Shown: in pieces, positions 1 to 6,995 of the stretch
Layout: each line of letters opens with the position of its first letter
Position numbering within the stretch: the first letter of the stretch is position 1
Source of the DNA: CAZYTO01 sp964650405
GTDB lineage: Bacteria > Acidobacteriota > Thermoanaerobaculia > Gp7-AA8
Assembly (NCBI GenBank): GCA_964650405.1
Contig: CAZYTO010000240.1
Location: forward strand, 1-9,148
Direction: 5' to 3'
DNA: 9,148 bases
The notes under the pieces: model-generated
The model's input: the letters and a program-made list of their open reading frames with translations, nothing else
Database searches by the model: none
What the model was told of the DNA's origin: nothing
Program-made: the position numbers and the translations under genes

Positions 1-2026
1 GTCTTGGGGGGGCTTCGTGTTGTGGTCATTGATGGAAGGCGACGGCACGTCGACGAAGATCTGCACGTCGGCGTTGCGCGGGACGAGCTTCGTGATCACG
101 TTGATGGGCCGCGGCACTTTCTTGCGGAACATGAGCCGCCCCTTCTCCTCCCACAGCGGCTCGCGCGCCACCACGTCCGCGCCGACGCGCACGACGATCG
201 TGCCGTCGGTGAAGGGATGGTTGAACGTCGTGGTGATCTGCGCTGGGGCGTTGCTGTTCGCCGGCTGCGGCTGCGGCGGCGCGATGGTCGACGTCGTCCG
301 CACCGTCTGCATGGCCACCTGCGGCGGGTTCTGCCTCGAGGCGTTGCGCGCGGCCTGCTCGGCGTGGACGCGGTCGGCTTGCTGCTGGGCCATCTTCAGG
401 TAGTTGACCGTTTCGGCCCGCGCGGGATTGAGGCTGAATGAGTCGTTGAACGCATTCACCGCGTCGTCGAACTTCCTGGCGTTGTACAGCGCCACGCCCT
501 CGTCGAACTTCTGCGCGGCCTGGGCGACCTGCTGCTCGGTGGCCTGGCGTTGCTGGCGGATCAGCGACAGGCGCTGCAGCATCGACGTCACCGCCGGCGC
601 GTTCGGGGCCATCTTGTGGAGCTCTTCGTACTTCGCGTACGCCTCTTCGACGCGGCCCTGCGCCAGGAGAGCCTGGGCCTGGTCGCGCAGCTGCCGCTGC
701 TTGGCCGCCTTCGCCGCCGCCGCGGTGTCGACGACGGCGGGCTTCCCGTAGGTCCGCTTGATGGCGAACACCGTTCCGACCAAGGCCAGGAGCCCCCCCG
801 CCCCCATTCCAAGGAACGCCGGCGGCCGGGACCAGCGCGTGTACACCNNNNNNNNNNACCGCCACGATGCCGAGGAAGAGCGGCGGCGAGAGCGAGCGCT
901 TGTAGATCGGCGTGGTGTTGCGCGGCCGAGGCGGCGCGGAAGGCGCCGGCGCAGCCTGCGCCGAGGCGTGGGTCGAGGAGGTGCGCGGATTCGTGTCGAA
1001 CGGCCCCTGAGGCGCCGCCGCCGGCGCCACCGTCGGCGTCGTCGGAATCTCCTCGGCCTCGGGGAACGGCACATCGACGGTCGGCAGCCGGGCCCGGTCG
1101 TGCGTGACCATCGTGTCGGCGAAGAATGAGTCCGAGACCCGCGACGGCCTCTCGCCGCGCACCACCGCGCGCAGCGCATTGGCCATCTCCCGCCCGCGCT
1201 GGTAGCGCTTGGCCGGGTCCTTGGCCAGGGCGTGGCCGACCACTTCCTCGTAGCCGTCCGGGATCTGCGGATTCACTTCGTGCAGCGGCGGGAACGGCTC
1301 GTGGACGATCTTGTACGAGATCGACGTGAGCGAGTCGCCGCCGAACGGCTTGCGCCGGGTCAGGCACTCGTAGAGACAGATGCCGAGGGAGAAGATGTCG
1401 GTGCGGCCGTCGACGGGAGCACCCTTGATATGCTCCGGGGCCATGTAGTTCGGCGTGCCGAGGAACTGGCCCGTGGAGGTGAGGTTGGCGCCGCCGGTGG
1501 CGATCTTGGCGATGCCGAAGTCGGTGATCTTGGCCCGCAGCCCTTCGAGCAGGATGATGTTGGCCGGCTTGACGTCGCGGTGGACGATCCCCTTCGAGTG
1601 GGCGAAGTCGAGCGCTTCGGCGACCTGGGCCACGATGTCCCCGATCTGGTCGAAGTTCAGCGGCCTCCCCTGCGTGAGCGCTTCCTTCAGGTTCTGCCCT
1701 TCGACGTACTCCATGGCGATGAAGGACATGCCAGTGGCTTCGTCCTGACCGATGTCGTGCACGGTCACGATGGCCGGGTGGTTCAGGATTCCCGCGGCCT
1801 GGGCCTCGCGGATGAAGCGCTGCTGGAACTCCTTCGTTTCGTCGTCGTCGGAGTGAGCCGCCGGGCGGATCGTCTTCAAGGCGACCAGCCGCCCGATCAG
1901 CGGATCCTTGGCCAGGTAGACGATTCCCATCGCCCCTTTGCCAAGCTCGCGTACGACCTCGTAGCGGCCGAGCTTCACCTCGCTGCGCTCTCCGCGCGGG
2001 TCGGTCGGAGTCCCATAAGCGGTCAA
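1..2026 (-). CDS. Eukaryotic-type Ser/Thr protein kinase, membrane-anchored, C-terminus beyond window, interrupted by N gap
   Basis: This is a transmembrane Hanks-type kinase that phosphorylates Ser/Thr on cytoplasmic partners. Counting from a TTG start at 2026-2024, visible motifs are the Gly-rich loop LGKGAMG (28-34), ATP lysine K51 (VALKTI), helix-C E74, catalytic HRDVKPAN (149-156), DFG (169-171) and APE (196-198). All key residues are intact and it is an RD kinase. A Pro/Ala-rich linker follows to about residue 389, where the 10-N gap falls. After the gap the frame changes to codons starting at 846. It reads a membrane segment (FLGMGAGGLLALVGTVFAI), then about 120 residues of Gln/Ala-rich helices resembling TPRs (YNARKFDDAVNAFNDSF), a Pro/Gln linker, and a beta-rich tail (DGTIVVRVGADVVAREPLW) cut by the window edge. 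The TTG start is chosen because AGGAG lies at 2033-2037, 6 nt upstream, and the first in-frame ATG would lie inside the Gly-rich loop. The kinase call is secure. The tail's function is unknown. Confidence 0.93.
848..857. other. Assembly gap (10 N) inside the kinase gene
   Basis: Ten unknown bases separate two coding halves of one kinase gene. Upstream codons begin at positions of class 1 mod 3 and downstream codons at class 0 mod 3. The true gap must therefore be a multiple of three bases for the gene to be intact; a literal 10 bases breaks the frame. The 10 N is most likely a scaffolding placeholder. The flanks resemble one another, so the real gap could even be negative (overlapping contig ends). 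Confidence 0.97.
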
Positions 2027-2050
2027 TGATAACTCCTGCGGTTCGTTGGC

Positions 2051-2106
2051 GTTCTTCGCTGTTCGCTGTCCGTTGTTCGCTGTTCGTTGTTCGTTGTTCG
2101 TTGTTC
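2051..2106. repeat. Heptanucleotide tandem repeat, left arm (consensus GYTGTTC, 8 units)
   Basis: Eight consecutive 7-bp units lie in phase with no spacer. They are GTTCTTC, GCTGTTC, GCTGTCC, GTTGTTC, GCTGTTC and then GTTGTTC three times, ending at 2106. The array lies in the kinase leader between its start codon and the divergent EF-G gene, and it contains no recognisable gene. Heptameric short tandem repeats (STRR type) are known from cyanobacteria and other bacteria; assignment to such a family here is by form only. Confidence 0.9.
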
Positions 2107-2143
2107 GTGCCGGGGGCCGGCCGTCCGCGGCCGTGAGCGCTAC

Positions 2144-2171
2144 GGACAACGGACAACGGCGAACGGACAAC
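2144..2171. repeat. Heptanucleotide tandem repeat, right arm, inverted relative to left arm (GGACAAC units)
   Basis: Four in-phase 7-bp units read GGACAAC, GGACAAC, GGCGAAC and GGACAAC, with a degenerate fifth unit (GGACCCG) to 2178. GGACAAC is the reverse complement of GTTGTCC, so this arm is opposed to the GYTGTTC array at 2051-2106. The two arms flank a 37-bp spacer (2107-2143) that is very GC-rich. A transcript through the region could fold the arms together. Confidence 0.85.
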
Positions 2172-2211
2172 GGACCCGGCGGGGAGGGCGTCCCAGCCCG
2201 GCATTTTAAAT

Positions 2212-2217
2212 TATGAT
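2212..2217 (+). promoter_or_regulatory. Possible -10 element for the EF-G-like gene
   Basis: TATGAT sits in the only AT-rich patch of the divergent intergenic region (about 2203-2217), 40 bp before the preferred EF-G start at 2258. No convincing -35 hexamer is seen 16-18 bp upstream, so this is tentative. Confidence 0.25.
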
Positions 2218-2257
2218 CTCTCCCCCATATGTGAATTCCACTTGCAAGGACGACCTT

Positions 2258-4354
2258 ATGAAGGTTTATTCGGGTTCGGAGATCCGGAATGTAGCTGTCG
2301 TGGGCCACAACGACACCGGGAAGACGACGCTGGTGTCGCAACTGCTGTTCGACGCCGGGGTGACGACGCGGTTGGGCACCATCGCGGATGGCACGACGAC
2401 CACGGATTTCGACCCCGATGAGATCGACCGCAAGCACTCGATCTCGGCCGCGGTGGCCTTCACGGAGTGGAAGAACAACAAGATCAACTTCATCGACTCG
2501 CCCGGCTTCGGCATCTTCCTGATGGAAGCGAAGGCCGCGCTGCGTGTGGCCGATGCGGCCATCGTCGTCGTCAGCGCCGTCACCGGCGTGGAGGTCACGA
2601 CAGAGAAAGTGTGGAAGTTCACCGACGAGTACGCCCTGCCGCGCCTCATCGTGATGAACAAGATGGACCGGGAGCGCGCTTCGTTCGGCCGGGCCCTCGA
2701 AGCACTGCAGAAGAAGTTCGGCAAGAACGTCGTCCCCATCCAGATTCCGATGGGCGAGGAAAAGGACTTCAAGGGCGTCATCGACCTCGTGGCCATGAAG
2801 GCCTGCCAGTACGCAACGGACGGCTCTGGGAAGATGGAGACCATCGACATCCCGGCCGCGTTCAAGGAAGACGCCGGCTCCTGGCGCGAAAAGCTCATCG
2901 AGAAGGTGGCCGAGGGAGACGACACGCTCATGGAGCGCTTCTTCGAGCAGGGCGGCCTCTCCCAGGACGAGCTGCTCGACGGGTTGAAGCGCGAGGTCTC
3001 TCACCACGAGATCTTCCCGGTGCTGCTCTGCTCCGCCTCCCACAACATCGCCGGCCACGGGGTGCTGGACGCCATCGTCTCCCTGCTGCCCTCCGCGGAC
3101 GAGGCCAAGACCATCGAGGGGAAGGACCGCAAGGGAGAAGCGCTCACCTTCGAGCGCCGGGCCGAGGCCTTCCCGGCCGCCCTCGTGTTCAAGACGTTTT
3201 CCGACCCTTTCTCCGGCCGCGTATCGCTCTTCCGAGTCTTCAGCGGCACGTTCAAGAGCGACACGGCCTACTGGAACACGACCCGCGACCATGAAGAGCG
3301 CGTGGGCAAGCTCCAGGTACTGCAGGGCAAACAGCAGGTGGCCGTCCCCGAGCTGAAGGCGGGCGACATCGGCGCCGTGGCGAAGCTGAAGGACACGGCC
3401 ACGGGCGATACCCTCACCGCCAAAGACCATCCCATCACCCTCGAGCACATCGCCTATCCCGAAGCGGCCATCGCGTTCGCCGTCGAGCCGAAGGCCCGCG
3501 GCGACGAAGACAAGCTCGGCGCGGCCGTGGCGCGCATCATCGAGGAAGACCCGACCATCCGCTTCACCCGCGACCCGCAGACCAAGGAGTTCCTCCTCTC
3601 CGGGCAGGGACAGCTCCACGTCGAGATCGTCGTGCAGAAGCTGCACAAGAAGTACAACGTGGACGTCATCCTCCACCCCCCGAAAGTGCCCTACCGCGAG
3701 ACGATCACGAAGGCAGCCGACGCCCACGGCCGGCACAAGAAGCAGTCGGGCGGTCACGGCCAGTTCGCGGACTGCAAGATCACCATGGAGCCGCTGCCGC
3801 GGGGCGCGGACTTCGAGTTCGTCGACGAGATCTTCGGCGGCTCCATCCCCCGCCAGTTCATCCCCGCGGTCGAGAAGGGCATCCAGGACGCACGGGTGAA
3901 GGGTTATCTGGCCGGCTACCCGGTCGTCGACTTCCGGGTGCGGCTGAAGGACGGCCAGTATCACGACGTCGATTCCTCGGAAATGGCGTTCAAGATCGCC
4001 GGCTCCATGGCCTTCCAGCAAGGCATGGAGCAGGCCCGCCCCACCCTGCTCGAGCCGATCATGCACGTGGACATCGACGTACCGGCCGAATACGTGGGCG
4101 ACATCATGGGCGACCTCAACTCGCGGCGCGGCCGCGTGGAAGGCGTCGACGCCGAGGGGGAGATGCAGACCGTCAAGGCCCGCGTGCCGATGGCCGAGAT
4201 GCTCACGTACGGCTCGACCCTCCGCTCCATCACCCAGGGTCGCGGCAGTTTCCACATGGAGTTCAGCCACTACGAGGAAGTTCCGCGCAACCTGCAGGAA
4301 AAGATCATCACGGAGTCGAAGAAGGCACAGGCGGAGCACCAGGCGGCGCACTAG
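2258..4354 (+). CDS. fusA2: Elongation factor G-like translation GTPase (EF-G2 type)
   Basis: This 698-aa protein has full EF-G architecture: a GTPase domain, domain II, and domains III-V (domain IV with SGGHGQFADCKI, domain V ending near HYEEVP). The P-loop is GHNDTGKT (16-23), G3 is DSPGF (80-84), G4 is NKMD (134-137) and G5 is near CSAS. Canonical EF-G has DTPGH in G3 and an RGITI-type switch I. Here His is replaced by Phe84 and switch I reads RKHSIS. Non-His G3 motifs are typical of the EF-G-like paralogue family (mycobacterial FusA2, Thermus EF-G-2) rather than the main translocase, whose role is only partly understood. The start is ATG 2258, with AAGGA at 2246-2250 and 7-nt spacing. An upstream in-frame ATG at 2213 lacks this support and would add 15 unconserved residues. 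The gene stands alone here, not in a str operon with rpsL/rpsG/tuf, which also suggests the paralogue. Confidence 0.93.
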   Translation: MKVYSGSEIRNVAVVGHNDTGKTTLVSQLLFDAGVTTRLGTIADGTTTTDFDPDEIDRKHSISAAVAFTEWKNNKINFIDSPGFGIFLMEAKAALRVADAAIVVVSAVTGVEVTTEKVWKFTDEYALPRLIVMNKMDRERASFGRALEALQKKFGKNVVPIQIPMGEEKDFKGVIDLVAMKACQYATDGSGKMETIDIPAAFKEDAGSWREKLIEKVAEGDDTLMERFFEQGGLSQDELLDGLKREVSHHEIFPVLLCSASHNIAGHGVLDAIVSLLPSADEAKTIEGKDRKGEALTFERRAEAFPAALVFKTFSDPFSGRVSLFRVFSGTFKSDTAYWNTTRDHEERVGKLQVLQGKQQVAVPELKAGDIGAVAKLKDTATGDTLTAKDHPITLEHIAYPEAAIAFAVEPKARGDEDKLGAAVARIIEEDPTIRFTRDPQTKEFLLSGQGQLHVEIVVQKLHKKYNVDVILHPPKVPYRETITKAADAHGRHKKQSGGHGQFADCKITMEPLPRGADFEFVDEIFGGSIPRQFIPAVEKGIQDARVKGYLAGYPVVDFRVRLKDGQYHDVDSSEMAFKIAGSMAFQQGMEQARPTLLEPIMHVDIDVPAEYVGDIMGDLNSRRGRVEGVDAEGEMQTVKARVPMAEMLTYGSTLRSITQGRGSFHMEFSHYEEVPRNLQEKIITESKKAQAEHQAAH

Positions 4355-4395
4355 GTTCCGGAACCGGCGCCTCGCGAGCTTGCCGTTCGCCCGCC

Positions 4396-4787
4396 TCAGG
4401 CCGCGGGGAGCAGCGCTTCGAGCAGACGGATGGCGCTCTCGACTTTCGTGTAGAGCACGGCGTGGCTGACGATGACGACGGCCACGCCGGCATGCCGGGC
4501 CGCGGCAAGGTCGGGATCGATGCCGAGGGCGAAGAGCAGGAAGGCCACGATCCAGACAAGCCATGGCGCCCGGACCCGGACATGGACGTTGGAGCCGGCC
4601 ACGCTCGGTACCGGGAGCCCTCAACGCGGTAGTCGTACAACGGCCGGCGGAGGCGGAACGTCCGTTCCGACACTTCCCCCGCCACCCCGGCCAGGAGCCG
4701 GGCAGCATTCGGCGGCTCGGCCGACGTGATCAACACGAAGTCGTACGTCGGGAAGCAGCGCTGCACGATGATCCGCGGGTCGTGCAT
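4396..4787 (-). pseudogene. Small putative membrane protein, reading frame broken by a 1-nt shift (pseudogene or sequence error)
   Basis: Two halves in different frames look coding. From ATG 4787 (or GTG 4814), frame 2 reads a plausible protein start (MHDPRIIVQRCFPTYDFVLI) to about 4610 (YDYRVEGSRYR). Beyond that, the same frame becomes Ser/Pro-rich noise. The neighbouring frame is open after a TGA at 4621-4623. It gives VAGSNVHVRVRAPW, a membrane segment LVWIVAFLLFALGI at about 4560-4519, and an alanine-rich helix ending LLEALLPAA with TGA at 4396-4398. Joining the two needs the equivalent of one missing base between about 4603 and 4623 and gives a protein of about 130 aa. I do not recognise the family. 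It lies downstream of the PEGA gene on the same strand and ends 41 bp from the convergent EF-G gene. A weak -10-like TATTAG sits at 4815-4820. No slippery heptamer for programmed frameshifting is evident. Confidence 0.55.
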
Positions 4788-4879
4788 GGTAGGGGCGCAG
4801 ACACAGCCTTTCACCTAATACTGCGTTTGACGCCCGACGTTGACAGTCGTTGCAACCCGATCGCGGAAAAGTAGGGCGC

Positions 4880-5482
4880 TTACTGTTTCTGCAACGTCGC
4901 GTTCACCGTCACTACCTCGGTGGTGGCGTTGTCGGAGGCGGTGACGATGAACATCTGCTCGCGGAAGCCGGGGGCGTCGATCTTCACGGTGTAGCTGCCG
5001 GGTGCGGCGAATTCGTACGGCCGGGGAAGCTGGCTGGCGGTTCCGAGCGGGGTGTCGTTGATGAGGATCATGGCGTCGTCCGGCGTGGCATTGATGGTCA
5101 TGCCCCGCCGGGCGGTGAGGTGCATCAGGCCGCTGACAGTGCCGCCGCTCCCGGTGATCTCCGCACGAGCCGTGCTGGTGAGCGGTGCATTCGGCGAGGG
5201 CGTGTTGTCTCCTTCGCCCGGCAGGACGAGCGACGCGCCGGGGCCGGGCTCGCCGGGTGCGCCGCCGCCAGTCATGGCGCGGGCCGGCTTCCTGGCCCGG
5301 ATGATGCCGTTCACGAGCGGTGGGTTGCGGTAGCGCAGGCCGGTCCAGACCGCGAGCGCGGCCATGGTCACGAGGATGAGACCGATCGCCACCGGGACCC
5401 ACGCCGGCATGACCGGGGCTTCGTCTCCAGAGCCCTGCGCGGCGGCCGGCTCCGCTGCGTTGTCGGGTTTGTCGTCAGCCAT
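4880..5482 (-). CDS. PEGA-domain membrane protein
   Basis: This 200-aa protein has a short acidic/Ala-rich cytoplasmic N-terminus. One membrane helix spans about residues 27-48 (VPVAIGLILVTMAALAVW), followed by positively charged YRNPP. Next comes a long Gly/Pro/Ser-rich linker, then a C-terminal beta-sandwich-like stretch at about 128-198. That stretch contains TPDDAMILINDTPLGTAS and APGSYTVKIDAPGF, the hallmark pattern of PEGA domains (a carbohydrate- or surface-associated beta fold often attached to bacterial kinases and secreted proteins). The PEGA domain is predicted to lie outside the cytoplasmic membrane. The start is ATG 5482 with a weak GTGGGA upstream; the stop is TAA. It lies 29 nt after the DUF2007 gene and is probably cotranscribed with it. 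Its ligand is unknown. Confidence 0.85.
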   Translation of the reverse strand: MADDKPDNAAEPAAAQGSGDEAPVMPAWVPVAIGLILVTMAALAVWTGLRYRNPPLVNGIIRARKPARAMTGGGAPGEPGPGASLVLPGEGDNTPSPNAPLTSTARAEITGSGGTVSGLMHLTARRGMTINATPDDAMILINDTPLGTASQLPRPYEFAAPGSYTVKIDAPGFREQMFIVTASDNATTEVVTVNATLQKQ

Positions 5483-5511
5483 CGCTATCCCACGAACCGT
5501 GCGAGCACGTC

Positions 5512-5859
5512 CTACTCCACCTCGGGCTCGGCGTTCTCGTCGATGTCGGCGGCGCCGTCGTCAGTGACGATGGTCTCGGTGTCGTCGTCGAGGTTTTCGT
5601 ACTCGCGCTCGCGCTCCTTCAGGAGGGCCCGGGCATCTTCCTCATCCTCGGCAGGGACGTAGACGCGGATGTCGCCGAGCAAGCCGAAGTTCGCCGGCAG
5701 GACATCCGACTGGACGTTCTCGAGGGTGGCGTCGATGCCTTCCGCCTCGAGAAATCCGCGCAGCAGGTTCGCCTCATCGATCGAGCCGCAACTGGCGATC
5801 TCCACCCACGTGACGTTGTCTCCCTCGACCTTCTGGACGGGGTCGTTCGGATCCGCCAT
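5512..5859 (-). CDS. DUF2007-family small protein (putative signal-transducing protein)
   Basis: This 115-aa soluble protein has a ferredoxin-like core matching DUF2007. It contains WVEIASCGSIDEANLLRGF, then FLEAEGIDATLEN, then GDIRVYVPAEDEEDARALL. DUF2007 proteins are short alpha/beta domains of uncertain function, annotated as putative prokaryotic signal-transducing proteins. The last 30 residues are a strongly acidic tail (DDDTETIVTDDGAADIDENA) outside the domain and probably disordered. The start ATG 5859 has GGGAG 8 nt upstream within a purine-rich run. It begins 24 nt after the selD stop and precedes the PEGA gene by 29 nt, so it sits in the same transcription unit. The function is not known. 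Confidence 0.85.
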   Translation of the reverse strand: MADPNDPVQKVEGDNVTWVEIASCGSIDEANLLRGFLEAEGIDATLENVQSDVLPANFGLLGDIRVYVPAEDEEDARALLKEREREYENLDDDTETIVTDDGAADIDENAEPEVE

Positions 5860-5883
5860 TTCTTCGTCTCCCTCCGGCTCGGC

Positions 5884-6960
5884 TCACGGCAGAAGCGCCA
5901 CGATTCCGCGCTCGTCCGTGACCGAACCGACCCTTGCATAGAACAGGCCGCTTTCGCGGAAGCGGTCCACGAGCGCCTGCTCGCGTGCTGAAGATACCGC
6001 GATCAGCAGTCCGCCGCTCGTCTGCGCATCACACAGAAGAGTGTAGTCCTCGCTCCGGCTGAGCGAGGAGCGGACCCGCCCGCGGAAGGTACCTTCGTTC
6101 CGCTCCGTCCCGGCAGGCCGGAACCCCGCCACGGCGAGCTCTCGCGCGCCGGGCAAAAGCGGAACGTCTGCCATCCGGATTTCGGCTCCGGCATTCGAGC
6201 CTTCGCACATCTCCAGCAGGTGTCCCACGAAGCCGTACCCGGTGATGTCCGTCGCCGCGCTGACGCCGGCTGTCAGCATCGCGGCGGCAGCATCCTGGTT
6301 GAGCTGCGTCATCCAGCGAATCGCTTCGGTGAGATCCGGGGCCGCTGCGCGGCTGGGGAGCCACTTCCTACGGCTGCGGGCCCGGTAGGCGCTGATCAGA
6401 ATGCCGTTGCCGAGCGGCTTGGTAAGGTAGAGCGCATCGCCCGGCCTGGCCGTCGAGTTGCGAACGAGCTTGTCCGCGTGCACGGTTCCGGTCACGGCCA
6501 GGCCGTACTTCGGAACGTCATCGATGATCGTGTGTCCGCCGGCCACCGGGAATCCCGCTTCCGCCGCCTTGTCCGCTCCCCCTTTGAGGATCTGCTCGAG
6601 CGTCTCCAATGGCAGCTTGCCGGTCGGGAAGGCGGCGATGGCCAGGCCCAGAATGGGAGTCGCGCCCATGGCGTAGATGTCGGAGATGGAGTTGGCGGCG
6701 GCGATGGACCCGAAGAGATACGGGTCGTCGACGATGGGCGTGAAGAAGTCGACGGTCTGGGCGATGGCCAGGTCGCCCTGAAGGCGCAGGACGGCCGCAT
6801 CGTCGTTCGTATCGAAGCCGACGAGGAGATTGCCGAGCCCCTCCCGGTGGGGAAGATGCGCGAGCACGGAATGCAGGTCATCCTGACCCAGCTTGCACGC
6901 TCAACCGCCCGTGGTGGCAAAGGAAGAGAGCGGAGGAAATCGCTTGATCTTCGCCTTCAC
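5884..6960 (-). CDS. selD: Selenide, water dikinase (selenophosphate synthetase), selenocysteine-containing
   Basis: SelD converts selenide plus ATP into selenophosphate, the selenium donor for Sec-tRNA and selenouridine. The gene is read from GTG 6960 through an in-frame TGA (codon 20, 6903-6901), giving 358 aa against about 347 for E. coli SelD. Translation gives SSFATTGG-Sec-ACKLGQDD, which aligns with E. coli GAG-Cys-GCK: Sec20 takes the place of catalytic Cys17 and Lys23 that of Lys20. The rest is canonical: NDDAAV (D53-D54), TVDFFTPIVDDPY (from about 69), GSIAAANSISDIYAMGA (84-100), AGGH (140-143), DITGYGFVGHL, GTERN and LLCDAQTSGG. The terminal stop is also TGA. Without recoding, the protein would begin near 6867 and lack the active-site loop. 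GTG 6960 is the only usable in-frame start near the Sec codon and lacks a clear ribosome binding site. It lies 35 nt after the 92-aa gene. The SelD identity is certain; Sec is strongly supported. Confidence 0.95.
6876..6888 (-). promoter_or_regulatory. Bacterial SECIS hairpin in selD
   Basis: Read on the minus strand, the RNA is GGUCA-GGA-UGACC: a perfect 5-bp stem with a 3-nt loop, 13 nt in all, extendable by two G-U pairs. The stem begins at the 13th nucleotide after the UGA and the first loop G is the 18th. Known bacterial SECIS elements have a small apical loop with G in its first two bases, about 16-37 nt after UGA, and bind SelB. This hairpin fits that description while still encoding conserved-looking SelD residues. 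Confidence 0.75.
6901..6903 (-). other. selD: Selenocysteine codon (in-frame TGA) of selD
   Basis: The minus-strand TGA is in phase with the conserved SelD frame on both sides (first base 6903, frame shared with the codon at 6867). It sits at the residue that is Cys or Sec throughout the family, immediately before Ala-Cys-Lys. In many bacteria SelD carries Sec here. A simple Cys-to-stop sequencing error cannot be excluded from one read-out, but the hairpin just downstream argues for true recoding. Confidence 0.88.
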
Positions 6961-6995
6961 GGCCGAGAGTCTATCGCGAGCGTCCCCTCGCCTTC

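Noticed and set aside
1232..2029. 265-codon plus-strand ORF antisense to the kinase domain
   Set aside because: It lies entirely opposite invariant kinase motifs and has no ribosome binding site or recognisable domain; a shadow frame.
2051..2178. Heptamer arrays considered as a CRISPR array
   Set aside because: The units are 7 bp with no unique spacers between them, and the second array is inverted; the structure is a simple tandem repeat.
2213..2257. Upstream ATG at 2213 as the EF-G start
   Set aside because: It overlaps the candidate -10 element and lacks a ribosome binding site, while ATG 2258 has AAGGA at good spacing and gives the usual family N-terminus.
4354..4365. Perfect 12-bp palindrome GGTTCCGGAACC at the EF-G stop codon, considered as a terminator
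   Set aside because: It has no loop and no following T-run, so it is not a convincing intrinsic terminator. It may be chance or a protein site, without support.
4621..4623. TGA in the broken small ORF considered as a second Sec codon
   Set aside because: Upstream of the TGA that frame is Pro-rich and does not look coding, whereas the neighbouring frame does. A frameshift explains the data better.
2030..4708. Very long open minus-strand frame antisense to the EF-G gene
   Set aside because: It mirrors the codons of a securely identified gene. Its translation is His/Arg/Leu/Asp-rich with no domain, and it also runs through the intergenic heptamer repeats. It is a product of GC-rich third positions.
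4815..5402. Arg/His-rich minus-strand frame overlapping the PEGA gene
   Set aside because: It is out of phase with the PEGA protein and has typical wrong-frame composition.
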